A DNA stretch of 64,000 bases, taken from NCBI GenBank assembly GCA_965214085.1, contig OZ243937.1, forward strand, positions 3,410,001 to 3,474,000. The letters are read 5' to 3'. This document shows positions 51,973 through 61,045 of this stretch, piece by piece. Both the position numbers and the translations under genes were made by a program. The stretch is from UBA6055 sp965214085. Its GTDB lineage: Bacteria; Chloroflexota; Anaerolineae; Aggregatilineales; Phototrophicaceae. Positions within the stretch are counted from its first letter, which is position 1, and each line of letters opens with the position of its first letter. Below the pieces are notes generated by a model. That model did not search any database, had not been told where the DNA came from, and saw nothing but the letters and a program-made list of their open reading frames with translations.

Positions 51973-54128
51973 ACGGGCCCGACGCTAACCTTGTCATAGT
52001 AGATACAACCGGTCTGCGCAATCAGGGCGATGGCGCCGCCGGTCAAGGCATTGTCCGGGTCGATTGCTTCCAGCGCCTGCTCGCCATTGACGAAGGCGGT
52101 CAGCTTGTTGCCTTTAACTTTTAATTGGAGATCATACTCCCGCTCGACTGACCAGCCCGCGTCGATTTCGGCCAATACAGTTTCACCGTCCAGGACGCGG
52201 ACGATGCGGGTCTTCTCATGATCCAGCAACAGCGCATAGTAGCGCCGCAGGCCCTGTACACGCACGGCGATTCCACCGGCTTCACAGACACGCGGCATGG
52301 CTGTAGCCGCAAATTGGTAGTCGCTCCAGTCGCGCGTGCCCTGTATCAGCAGGCCGCGGCCTTCGTTTTGTATGACGCGGTAGGGCTGTGGCCAATAGTC
52401 CCAGGCATCGAAGCGTTCGCTGGAATCCAGCGCGTAAATCCAAGCCTTCTTCCAGAATTTCGGCCGCTTGCGTTTTTCACGTCCCGCTTCGCTGATGGTT
52501 GGCCGGTTCAGCTGCGCATCGGGACTCCCGTCCCAGCTGAGCCAGTCCAGGTAGACTGTGCCGCTGGCGCCATTCTCGCCAGAAATCTCGATGCCGATAT
52601 AAGCGATGGGCTGGTTGCCGGTATCCGGTACCTGCCATGACAGCTGGGCATGCGCGCCCGGCGCAAGCTGGACTGGCTCGCCGCCGATGATATCCAGCGT
52701 ATCATCTTCGTTATAATGCCGCGCGTAGAGCCGCAGCGTAGCCGCTTCAGCATTGCCCGCGTCTGCCGCCAGGCCCGCGCGCAGGACTTGCCCGGGATAC
52801 AACGTTGGCGACGCCAGCAAGCGATAGCCGCGCTCGTCAAAATAATCGGCAATTTCCTTTGAGGGTATAAACGTGAGCGTGGCTGCCCGGGCAATGCGAC
52901 CCTGCGCCAGCCGCCGATAGTGGAGCGCCAGCGATCGCTCGCCGTTCTTGCTGTGCCCCGGCACATTTTCGATGGTCACAGCATTTTTGGATTCAGGCCC
53001 AGTTTCAGACTCGAAGCCCTGCACCGAGCCCGGCAGGCTGAAATGATAGCGCGCGCCATTTTTCGGCGCAAGCGGCGCTAGCCCCTGCATGCCGCGCCCG
53101 ATATTGACCAGCTTGTAAGTTTCGCCGACTGCATCGCTGATACTGCTGCCGCCGTCCGCCGATGGCAGGTACAGGCGATCAGCTACGGGGCCGCGCCAGT
53201 CCGGTCCAGCGTCGAGCCCGGCCAAGCCCTTCTTGACCCCCATGATGCAGCCGACATTGCCGGAGTTGCAATCTGAGTCGAAGCCGGACGTATTGACGAC
53301 CAGCATGGATTTCTGGAAGTCGTCGTCGCCATAGAGCAGCGCGAGAATAATGCGGGCATGGTTGGGCACGATATGGCAATTGCCCGGATACCGTTCGCGA
53401 CTGTATTCCCCGTCGATCCGCCCCAGCGTCTGATGCCAGTCCGGCTGCCGGGCGTGCCAGCCGCGCACCTTCTCAATCATGCGGTAGGTGACCGAATCGG
53501 CGGGGATCAGCGACACGGCGGCATCGATCAGCGCATTGATGTCCGCTTCGACAAATGCCTGAGCGACTAAGGCGGCGACCACTTGCGCGCCGTAGATGGC
53601 TTCGCCGTCGTGGCTGACGCAAGCGGCCCGCCGCGCCAAATCCGCCGCCAGCTCGGGATCGCCGGGCGCGATCAAGCCCCAGCCATCAATGAAGATTTGC
53701 GCTCCAATTTGCTCGGCCATGATCGGCCCGTTGAGTTCAATCGAGCCGCTGCGCGGTGGCTGGACGCCCTGTTTCAAGCGCAGATAGGCAGTATGTTCGG
53801 TTACATCGCCGATGCCGCCCCACCACAATATCGTCTTGCCTTCGACGATGTAATTGAGCCAGGTCTGGCCGATCTGTTCGGGGGTCAGATCCAAGCTGTT
53901 GCCGTAATCGGGCATGGCGCGCACAAAAGTAAAAGTACCGGAAAGATCGTCATCGGTTACGATCAGCGGTTCCTCAAGCGCCTCATGCACATAATAATTG
54001 ATCTCGCCAAAGCGCTTCATAATCTGCTCGTAGGACCAGCCTTCAATCGGGCGACCCAGATAGACGGCAATGATCTTGCCGAGCACCCCGGCATAAACGC
54101 GTTCGACGTAATCCGAGGGAAGTGTCAT
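51969..54128 (-). CDS. ADP-ribosylglycohydrolase-fold protein with C-terminal glycan-type domains
   Basis: A 719-residue protein. Residues about 1-340 form an ADP-ribosylglycohydrolase (DraG/ARH) domain with TDDDLSGTF (58-66) in place of the usual TDDT metal loop, and NTSGFDSDCNSGNVGCIMG (about 270-288) in place of GGDTD-type residues, so most metal-binding acids are kept. Residues about 380-530 look like a beta-sandwich, and 540-719 like a concanavalin/DUF1080-type sandwich ending GCIYYDKVSVGPV. That pairing and the sugar-transport context suggest a carbohydrate N- or O-glycoside as substrate rather than ADP-ribosyl protein (inference). No signal peptide. An M element begins 20 bp upstream of the start. 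Confidence 0.85.
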   Translation of the reverse strand: MTLPSDYVERVYAGVLGKIIAVYLGRPIEGWSYEQIMKRFGEINYYVHEALEEPLIVTDDDLSGTFTFVRAMPDYGNSLDLTPEQIGQTWLNYIVEGKTILWWGGIGDVTEHTAYLRLKQGVQPPRSGSIELNGPIMAEQIGAQIFIDGWGLIAPGDPELAADLARRAACVSHDGEAIYGAQVVAALVAQAFVEADINALIDAAVSLIPADSVTYRMIEKVRGWHARQPDWHQTLGRIDGEYSRERYPGNCHIVPNHARIILALLYGDDDFQKSMLVVNTSGFDSDCNSGNVGCIMGVKKGLAGLDAGPDWRGPVADRLYLPSADGGSSISDAVGETYKLVNIGRGMQGLAPLAPKNGARYHFSLPGSVQGFESETGPESKNAVTIENVPGHSKNGERSLALHYRRLAQGRIARAATLTFIPSKEIADYFDERGYRLLASPTLYPGQVLRAGLAADAGNAEAATLRLYARHYNEDDTLDIIGGEPVQLAPGAHAQLSWQVPDTGNQPIAYIGIEISGENGASGTVYLDWLSWDGSPDAQLNRPTISEAGREKRKRPKFWKKAWIYALDSSERFDAWDYWPQPYRVIQNEGRGLLIQGTRDWSDYQFAATAMPRVCEAGGIAVRVQGLRRYYALLLDHEKTRIVRVLDGETVLAEIDAGWSVEREYDLQLKVKGNKLTAFVNGEQALEAIDPDNALTGGAIALIAQTGCIYYDKVSVGPV

Positions 54129-54148
54129 AGTAGTAACTCCATTGATAC

Positions 54149-54675
54149 CAGAGCAATCGCTTCAAAATTATAGCGGCTGAAATGGTGGAAATCTAAACTG
54201 AAAATCAACTACAGAGGACGCAGAGAGCACAGAGAAAAACAAAATATATTGTTCATGTCTTCTTTGAACTGTGATTTGTGGTTCACGTTACGCTAGTAAC
54301 TGTTGCCTTTTCCAAGCCGCAGATTTAGTAGAATAGTCGTCTAAACTCAAAAAACTCGGCGCCTCAGTAAAACCAGGTAAGTAATGTGAAGAAGCGCGCC
54401 GTGTAGGGGCGACCAACCTGGTCGCCCGCTTCCGCTGTATTTGTAGTTTCGGGCTGTCGCCCCTACAGATCCTTGCTTTGGAAAATTTGCATGACTAACT
54501 TGGAACTACTTCTGTGCCTCTTTTTTTATGAAACCTGCCGAACCCAGTCGAAATATGTAGGGGCGAGCCACCGGCTCGCCCGTACGCACGCAGCATTGGA
54601 TTGCATATTTTGTGTGAGCCAAGTCGTGACTTGCGAGCGACTGTGGTTAATATATATTTTGAAACGATTGCCCTG
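54149..54675. mobile_element. M element 5 (MITE-like)
   Basis: A 527-bp element with ends CAGAGCAATCGCTTCAAAAT and ATTTTGAAACGATTGCCCTG. ATAC occurs directly outside both ends (54145-54148 and 54676-54679), a possible short target duplication. Inside are two P palindromes (54402-54474 and 54557-54581) and CGCAGAGAGCACAGAG. No gene lies between 54129 and 54771. Confidence 0.7.
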
Positions 54676-54771
54676 ATACATTTCCTGGCAAAGAGGAATT
54701 TGCACCGTGAGCGTCCTTTGAGATACACTACATGCGGTCAATAAAATGTACAAAAAAGGAGCATAGATACG

Positions 54772-56061
54772 ATGATTTCCACAAGTTTTGGCAAGCGACT
54801 ATATGGGCTGACCCGCGTCTTGCTGGTGACGCTTCTGCTGGGGGCGTTTAGCCTGAACCTGGCAGGCGCGCAAGACAGTACCGACATATTAGTCTGGGGT
54901 TTGGGCTATGCCAGCAACTATGACGAACTATTGGTCGAGCGGTTCAACGAAGCCAACGATGACATCAACATCGTCTACGAAGATGTCTTGACCGGCGAAA
55001 TCTCCGAGAACAATCAGAAGTTGCGCGTCGCTATGGAGAACGAAGCGGGCCCCGATGTATTAGGCGGCCTCGATGTCGGCGCGAACTTGCGGGCGCTGGT
55101 AGCGACCGGGCAAGTCAGAGACTTGACGGAGTTCTACCGCGAGAGCGGCTTGATCGAGCGCATCCCGGACAACTTGCTGTCGCAAGTCACGATTGAAGGG
55201 CGCATCTACGCTATTCCGCAGAATCTGGAATCCGTCGGCATCTTTTACAACAAGGACGCCTTCGCCGAGCTGGAGTTGGAAACGCCGGCTTCATTCGAAG
55301 AATACGTAGATCTTTTGGAGGCGGTTAAAGACGCGGGCTATTATGGCTATACCATGGGTCTGGCCGGTGGCTGGCCCTCCGCGCTGATGGCTTCCATGTT
55401 TATGTACAGCAGCGCCGGCTCGGAGTACATTGATGTGCTCAGCGGCACGCAGCCCTGGCCCGATTGTGAGAATTGTCTGGACGGGTTGTACGCCTTCCAG
55501 GGCATGGCCACAAACGGCTACGCCAATCCGGATCCGCTGGGCATCGACTACAACCAGTCGCTTGACTTGTTTTACCAGGGCCAATCCATCATGGTGCTCA
55601 ACGGTCCATGGTTCATCAACGACGCCAATTTGGCCGAACCCGATTTCGATATTGGCTTCTTCTACTTGCCGGCGGTCAACCCCGCGACCGACATCAAAAC
55701 CCTGGGCGGCATCGGCGGCTCGATAGTCATTGCCGAGTACGCGCCGGTGGACGCCGCTTTCAAAGTCGTTGAGTGGCTGACAACTGAAGCGGTAGCGGTG
55801 CAGGCGCTGCGCGAAATCGCCGTGCTGCCGGCCTTCTCGATTGATGTGCCCGAGGATATTCCCGACCTGTATTACCAGATCGCCTCGGAGACGGCCGCCA
55901 ATGTCGACAAGATCGGTTTCTGGCCCGTCACTTATCTGGCGCCCAAGGTCTTCGGCGATATGAACCAAATCGTACAGGGTATGATCGGCGGCATGCTCAC
56001 TCCCGAAGAATTCCTGGACGAAATGCAGGCTACGCACAGCGATTACCTGGCGTCGAACTAA
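54772..56061 (+). CDS. CUT1 sugar-binding protein (system 3)
   Basis: A 429-residue SBP_bac_1/UgpB-like binding protein. The signal peptide is about residues 1-33 (LLVTLLLGAFSLNLAGA before QD), without a lipobox cysteine. The mature part begins DILVWGLGYASNYDELLVERF. Paired cysteines in CENCLDG (near 238-244) are unusual among these proteins. AAAAAAGGAGC lies upstream of the ATG. It starts the importer operon that ends with a sulfatase, so a sulfated sugar or oligosaccharide is a plausible ligand (inference). Confidence 0.93.
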   Translation: MISTSFGKRLYGLTRVLLVTLLLGAFSLNLAGAQDSTDILVWGLGYASNYDELLVERFNEANDDINIVYEDVLTGEISENNQKLRVAMENEAGPDVLGGLDVGANLRALVATGQVRDLTEFYRESGLIERIPDNLLSQVTIEGRIYAIPQNLESVGIFYNKDAFAELELETPASFEEYVDLLEAVKDAGYYGYTMGLAGGWPSALMASMFMYSSAGSEYIDVLSGTQPWPDCENCLDGLYAFQGMATNGYANPDPLGIDYNQSLDLFYQGQSIMVLNGPWFINDANLAEPDFDIGFFYLPAVNPATDIKTLGGIGGSIVIAEYAPVDAAFKVVEWLTTEAVAVQALREIAVLPAFSIDVPEDIPDLYYQIASETAANVDKIGFWPVTYLAPKVFGDMNQIVQGMIGGMLTPEEFLDEMQATHSDYLASN

Positions 56062-56093
56062 GCGGCGCTGAAATTGCCAGCGCTGCGGACATG

Positions 56094-56215
56094 AATTTCC
56101 GCCCCCTTCCCGCTATCTCTATGGCGGGCATCCCACAAGGAGGGACGGGGGGAGCCTCACGCAGGAACGTGGCGTTGAAGCCCCTCCCTCATTTTGGGGG
56201 GAGGGGTTTGGGGCC
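56094..56215. repeat. Degenerate N-type repeat between binding protein and permease
   Basis: CTATCTCTATGGCGGGCATC, GAAGCCCCTCCCTCATTTTG and GGGGTTTGGGG match the inner parts of N elements at 17654 and 35307. The TGTTGAAAnAC ends are absent. Confidence 0.55.
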
Positions 56216-56265
56216 AGTATCAGCAAGTCCAGCATGTCCAGCGTGACGCGAAAGGACGCCTGCTA

Positions 56266-57183
56266 ATGGCGCAAACGCTCAGCGCAGCGGGAAAGCCCAG
56301 GGCCGGTCCTCGCTTCCGCCTTGACCTCATGCCCTATTTCTTTATCTTGCCAGCCGTTGTTATCTATGTGCTGTTTAATCTAGGTCCAGTGCTGGCCTCA
56401 TTCTTTTTCAGTTTCTTCAAATGGGACCTGCTCACGCCAACCGCGGAATTCATCGGCTTTGATCATTACACCTTCATCCTCAACGATAATCGCTTTTTGA
56501 ACGCGCTCGGTCACAATTTCATCTTTTTGGGCTTGGCGGTGGTCATTCCGGTTGCGATGGGATTGTTTCTAGCGGTTTTCATCTATGAGATCCGCCGGGG
56601 TCGCGTTGTATTCCGCGCCGCGCTCTTCTTGCCGGCTATCTTCTCCGGCGTGGTGATCGCGTATGTCTGGAAATGGATTTACCATTCCTTCGCCGGTGTA
56701 CTCAATGCCGTGCTGGAGGCGATCGGGCTGGGCGCTTTCACGCAGTTATGGCTGGGCGACCACAACCTCGCGCTCTATTCCACCTTTGTCGCCTATACCT
56801 GGGCGAGTTTCGGCTACTCCATGGTCATCTTCCTGGCCGGTTTGCAGGATATCTCGACCGATATTTTTGACGCGGCGCGCGTTGATGGCGCCAACTTCTG
56901 GCAGAAAATCTTCTATATCACGATTCCCTGCCTGTATGACGTATTCACATTTGTCATCACCCTGCGCATCTTCACCGCCATGGGCATCTTTGGCGTCGTC
57001 TACATACTCACCGGCGGCGGCCCATTCTACTCCTCTGATGTCATTGACATCTATGTCTTCCGTATGATCGGCAACTTCGAGATGGGCTGGGCCACGGCGG
57101 CGGCCAGCGTTAACGCGGTCATTGTTGTCATTCTCACAACCGGATTCATCAAATTTCGGGAATGGCGCTCATGGAGTTCCTAG
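56266..57183 (+). CDS. CUT1 sugar ABC importer permease, MalF/UgpA type (system 3)
   Basis: A 305-residue permease with six predicted helices from about residue 22 (PYFFILPAVVIYVLFNLGPV). The EAA loop DAARVDGANFWQKIFYITIP is near 203-222, with the usual Glu replaced by Asp. I chose the ATG at 56266 because AAAGGA lies 9 nt upstream; the open frame further upstream runs through a repeat. Its 3' end overlaps the partner permease by 22 nt. No ATPase gene is nearby. Confidence 0.93.
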   Translation: MAQTLSAAGKPRAGPRFRLDLMPYFFILPAVVIYVLFNLGPVLASFFFSFFKWDLLTPTAEFIGFDHYTFILNDNRFLNALGHNFIFLGLAVVIPVAMGLFLAVFIYEIRRGRVVFRAALFLPAIFSGVVIAYVWKWIYHSFAGVLNAVLEAIGLGAFTQLWLGDHNLALYSTFVAYTWASFGYSMVIFLAGLQDISTDIFDAARVDGANFWQKIFYITIPCLYDVFTFVITLRIFTAMGIFGVVYILTGGGPFYSSDVIDIYVFRMIGNFEMGWATAAASVNAVIVVILTTGFIKFREWRSWSS

Positions 57184-58013
57184 GCAAATCGACACAGCGC
57201 CGGCTGCGCAGTACGCCCTTTTACCTCGTGCTCACATTGGCAACGGTAGTCACGCTGGTTCCTATTGTGTGGGTCTTCGCCAGCGCGCTCAAATCCAACA
57301 AAGAAATCCGCGAGAATCCCCTGGCGCTGCCCGCCGAGTGGCGTTTTCAGAATTACCTTGACGCCTGGTTCGGCGCCAGCTTCGATGAATACTTCTTTAA
57401 CAGCATCTTTATCACAGTAACGAGCGTCGCCATCGTGCTGTTTCTAAGTTCGCTGGCCGCCTATGCCTTTGCCAAGATGCGCTTTCCCGGCAATCAGGTG
57501 ATCTTCTTTGTCTTTCTCGTCGGCATGGCCTTCCCGCTGTCCGCCAAGCTGGGCCCCCTGCTCTCGCTGATGTACGAACTGAACCTGGCCAACAGCCGCT
57601 TCGGCTTGATTCTGGTGTATGTGGCCGGCAGCCTGCCCTTTGCCATTCTGATGCTGCGCGCGTTTTTCCAGGGCTTCCCGCAAGAGCTGGAAGATTCCGC
57701 CGCGCTCGACGGCTGCAGCCGCTTCCAATTCTATTGGCGCATTCTGCTGCCGCTTTCAAAGCCATCGCTGATGGCGCTGGGGATTTTTGTCTTCATGGGC
57801 ACCTGGAACGAATTCTTCCAGGCGCTGCTGCTGATCAACGAAGACAGCAAACGCACCCTGCCGCTGGGCTTGACCGCCTTCCAAGACGAGTACTTCACCG
57901 ACTTTGCGCTGTCATTCGCCGGCATCAATATCACGGCGGTGCCGGTCATCATCGTCTATATCTTGTTCCAGCGCAATCTGATTGAAGGCATCACCGTCGG
58001 CTCACTAAAATAA
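57162..58013 (+). CDS. CUT1 sugar ABC importer permease, MalG/UgpE type (system 3)
   Basis: A 283-residue permease partner. Helix 1 is near 20-40 and the EAA loop EDSAALDGCSRFQFYWRILL near 176-195. It starts within the end of the previous gene; an ATG nine bases later (57171) is better spaced from GGGAATGG and may be the true start. The C-terminus IEGITVGSLK is typical for the family. The sulfatase follows after 46 nt. Confidence 0.92.
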   Translation: MALMEFLGKSTQRRLRSTPFYLVLTLATVVTLVPIVWVFASALKSNKEIRENPLALPAEWRFQNYLDAWFGASFDEYFFNSIFITVTSVAIVLFLSSLAAYAFAKMRFPGNQVIFFVFLVGMAFPLSAKLGPLLSLMYELNLANSRFGLILVYVAGSLPFAILMLRAFFQGFPQELEDSAALDGCSRFQFYWRILLPLSKPSLMALGIFVFMGTWNEFFQALLLINEDSKRTLPLGLTAFQDEYFTDFALSFAGINITAVPVIIVYILFQRNLIEGITVGSLK

Positions 58014-58059
58014 GGTCAATCTTTCTGTATCCGCTTTTGGAAAAGGGATAATCATCATC

Positions 58060-59562
58060 ATGGCAAAATCAAAGCCCAATATCGTATTCATCATCACCGA
58101 CCATCAAGCCTATTACGGGCACGATCGTGAAGGCGAATACGAATACAAGTGGCAGAATTACGAACGCTTCGCAGCGGAAGGCACGCGCTTCGACCGCGCC
58201 TATTCGGTCTGCCCGCTCTGCTCGCCGGCGCGCAGCAGCATGATGACGGGCGTCTACCCCAGCTCGCATGGCATCATCATGAACACCGAAGCGGAGGTCT
58301 ACGGCAACCAGTCCGACCTTGATTCGGGTCAACCGCTCTACAGTCACTATCTGTCACAGGCTGGCTATCGCAACGGCTACGTGGGCAAATGGCATTGCGG
58401 CCGCGATCGGCTGCCGCTTGACTACGGCATTGAAGGCTGGAGCCTGCCCGATTACGGCAAGATTTATATGTCCGACGCCTATAAATCCTATGCCGAGGCA
58501 CGCGGCTTAGGCGAGGCCCGCGCCCAAATCGAATACAACATCAATTATCCCGAGTGGCAGGGGCAAGAGATTGTCTTGCACGATCCCTCGCCCTGGAAGT
58601 TCATGAACGGCTCGGGCATCCTGGCCGGGCCGCCGGAAGCGCATGAAGAGCAATTCGTCGCCCACCTCGCCTGCGAAAAGCTGCGCGAATTCGCCGCTGA
58701 CGATCAGCCCTTCAGCCTGGTGGTCAGCTTGTGGGGACCGCACCAGCCCTATTACCCCTCGGCCGAATTTGCCGACCGGGTTGACCCGTCAGCGATCCCG
58801 GAATATCCGAGCTTTCGCGACGACCTGGCCGGGCGTCCCTTCCGCCACATCTTCCACCGGGAGATCTCGCATCGCAGCGCCCAGTCCTTTACCGACTGGT
58901 CGGCCTGGCAAAATATTCTCGCCCGCTGCTACGCGCAAGGATACCAGACGGACGCCGCGGTCGGCGACGTGCTGGATACGCTGGACGAGCTGTCGCTGGC
59001 GGAGGACACGATTGTGATCTGGCTGGCCGATCATGGCGACGCCGTCGCCAGCCATGGCGGCTTGTGGGACAAGTCCTCAACCTTTATCGAGGAAGTGGCG
59101 CGCGTGCCGATGGCGATCCGCTGGCCCGCGGCGATTGACGCCGGCCAACGCACTGATAAATTGGTGTCAAATATGGACGCGACCGCCACTATGCTGGACG
59201 CGGCCGGCGTCGCCGTGCCCGACTATATGCACAGTCGCAGCGTGCTGCCGCTTTGCCGCGAAGGGGAAAATGCCGATTGGCCCGATGAGCTCGTCTGTGA
59301 GCACATGGGGCACAGCCACGATTTCCCGCAACGCATGATTCTGCAGGACCGCTACAAATATGTGTTCTCACTTCACGACATGAATGAGCTGTATGATTTG
59401 CAGGACGACCCATTTGAAATGAACAATCTGGTTCACGACCCGCAATACGTCGATCTCATTGGCGATATGAGGGGGCGCCTGGCCCAGCATATTGAAGCAT
59501 CCAGCATGCGCAATCAGCGAATGAAGCGAACCTTCTTGACCGCGCTGGAACACGGCGTATAG
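58060..59562 (+). CDS. Sulfatase (formylglycine-type)
   Basis: A 500-residue arylsulfatase-family enzyme that hydrolyses sulfate esters. CSPARSSMMTG holds the C-x-P-x-R motif, with Cys54 as the residue converted to formylglycine. Metal ligands are expected at TDH (13-15) and the later DHGD (near 325-328). No signal peptide, so it acts in the cytoplasm, probably on an imported sulfated sugar; the Cys-type then needs a formylglycine-generating enzyme encoded elsewhere. It follows the system 3 permeases in the same direction. AAAAGGGAT precedes the ATG. Confidence 0.93.
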   Translation: MAKSKPNIVFIITDHQAYYGHDREGEYEYKWQNYERFAAEGTRFDRAYSVCPLCSPARSSMMTGVYPSSHGIIMNTEAEVYGNQSDLDSGQPLYSHYLSQAGYRNGYVGKWHCGRDRLPLDYGIEGWSLPDYGKIYMSDAYKSYAEARGLGEARAQIEYNINYPEWQGQEIVLHDPSPWKFMNGSGILAGPPEAHEEQFVAHLACEKLREFAADDQPFSLVVSLWGPHQPYYPSAEFADRVDPSAIPEYPSFRDDLAGRPFRHIFHREISHRSAQSFTDWSAWQNILARCYAQGYQTDAAVGDVLDTLDELSLAEDTIVIWLADHGDAVASHGGLWDKSSTFIEEVARVPMAIRWPAAIDAGQRTDKLVSNMDATATMLDAAGVAVPDYMHSRSVLPLCREGENADWPDELVCEHMGHSHDFPQRMILQDRYKYVFSLHDMNELYDLQDDPFEMNNLVHDPQYVDLIGDMRGRLAQHIEASSMRNQRMKRTFLTALEHGV

Positions 59563-59750
59563 GTCTGCTTGACTATGACGCGCGCCTGTTGTTCACCCTT
59601 CGTGATAACACCGTGATAACTCGATACAATATACCAACTGTACTTGACGTGGCTCCTGTTCTTATGCTTTGCTTGGACAATTGGCATGAATCGGAGTTCA
59701 CGTCATTCCTATTCCAACCGAATTCGATACACTACCCCTGCCTCCAGAAT

Positions 59751-60013
59751 CAGGGCAATCGCATCAAAATATTTTAACCACAGAGAACACAGAGGGCACA
59801 AAGATTAAGGTTTTTGACGACAATTCAAAGCAGTCGATGGACTGGAATACGGCAAGAAGCACCGAAATACTTCAAATATCTCTCAAAATCACTCCTGAAT
59901 TATGATGTAAGCTTTAATTATTGCTTTTCTCTGCGCTCTCTGTGAACTCTGTGTTTGATTTTCCGTTCGAATTTGCGCCATTTCAGTCACTACCATTTTG
60001 ATGCGATTGCCCC
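59751..60013. mobile_element. M element 6 (MITE-like) with 11-bp flanking direct repeats
   Basis: A 263-bp element beginning CAGGGCAATCGCATCAAAAT, then ATTTTAACCACAGAGAACAC, and ending CACTACCATTTTGATGCGAT then TGCCCC. It is flanked by GCCTCCAGAAT at 59740-59750 and 60014-60024. It has no P or N insert and no reading frame, so it is the cleanest copy. The flanking 190 bp (59563-59739) have no gene. Confidence 0.75.
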
Positions 60014-60033
60014 GCCTCCAGAATTTGACTATG

Positions 60034-60058
60034 TATCCAATCCAGGATATATTGGATA
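60034..60058. promoter_or_regulatory. Operator-like inverted repeat TATCCAAT-N9-ATTGGATA
   Basis: A perfect 8-bp inverted repeat about 100 bp upstream of the lactonase gene. A second one, ATACAA-N12-TTGTAT, follows at about 60063-60086. Both are well placed to bind the GntR-type regulator encoded in the operon. Confidence 0.5.
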
Positions 60059-60160
60059 GGCAATACAATTTCTTGAGATTTGTATAGAGCGATCGTCAGC
60101 CATCGCCTACACAAGCTCAAGCATGGTCGGCGCATGGCGAGTCTGCCACAGAAGTAAGCG

Positions 60161-61015
60161 ATGCTGGATTTTCCCATAATCGACACGCATCTCCACGTTT
60201 GGGATCCCCAGCTGCTACGCTACCCTTGGCTGGATGACATTCCTCTGCTGAACAAGGCCTACTTGCTGGAAGACTATGATCGCGCTTGCGGACCTGTCGC
60301 CATCGATAAAATGGTCTTCTTGCAAGCCGAGGTCGATTTTGCGCAGTTCCAGCAAGAAGCGGACTGGGTGGACAGCCTGGCTGATCAAGACAGCCGGCTG
60401 GCTGGCATCGTGTCTTGGGCGCCATTGGAGCTGGGTGATGCCGCCCGCCCGGCGCTGGAGAAACTGGCCGACAATCCGCGCGTCAAAGGCATCCGCCGCA
60501 TTATCCAGTTTGAAGCGGATATTGAGTTCTGTTTGCGGCCGAGTTTCATCAAAGGCGTTCAGCTTTTGCCCGGCTACGGCTTGAGCTTCGACATCTGCAT
60601 CGCTCATTTTCAGATGGCCAATACCATCAAGATGGTGGCGCAGTGCCCCGGGGTGCAATTCATCCTCGACCACATTGGCAAGCCCGATATCAAGAACGGC
60701 CTGCTCGACCCCTGGCGCGCCGAAATCAAGATGCTGGCCGAGTTTCCCAATGTCTGGTGCAAGATCTCCGGCCTGGTCACCGAGGCCGACCATCAACATT
60801 GGACCAGAGAGCAGCTCAAGCCGTATATTGACCACGTCATCGACTGCTTCGACTTTGATCGGGTGATGTATGGAGGTGACTGGCCCGTGGCCTATCAGGC
60901 GACGGCATACCCGCGCTGGGTGGAGGCGCTTCACTGGGTTGTCGAGGGCTGTTCCCAAGCTGAGTTGAAGCAGCTGTTTCATGCCAACGCGGCAGCCTTT
61001 TATCGCTTGGACTGA
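60161..61015 (+). CDS. Amidohydrolase-family lactonase (L-fuconolactonase-like)
   Basis: A 284-residue amidohydrolase_2 TIM barrel. DTHLHVWD at 8-15 supplies two metal-binding histidines, LDHIGKPD near 167 another, and GGDWP near 230 the catalytic Asp. Close families include L-fuconolactonase and 4-sulfomuconolactone hydrolase. Together with a following SDR and GntR regulator it fits the non-phosphorylating oxidation of a deoxy sugar: sugar to lactone by the SDR, lactone to acid by this enzyme (inference). The ribosome binding site is weak. It is the first gene of the operon. Confidence 0.87.
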   Translation: MLDFPIIDTHLHVWDPQLLRYPWLDDIPLLNKAYLLEDYDRACGPVAIDKMVFLQAEVDFAQFQQEADWVDSLADQDSRLAGIVSWAPLELGDAARPALEKLADNPRVKGIRRIIQFEADIEFCLRPSFIKGVQLLPGYGLSFDICIAHFQMANTIKMVAQCPGVQFILDHIGKPDIKNGLLDPWRAEIKMLAEFPNVWCKISGLVTEADHQHWTREQLKPYIDHVIDCFDFDRVMYGGDWPVAYQATAYPRWVEALHWVVEGCSQAELKQLFHANAAAFYRLD

Positions 61016-61045
61016 AAGGGATGGCGGAATCTTTTGGGCGGGAGC

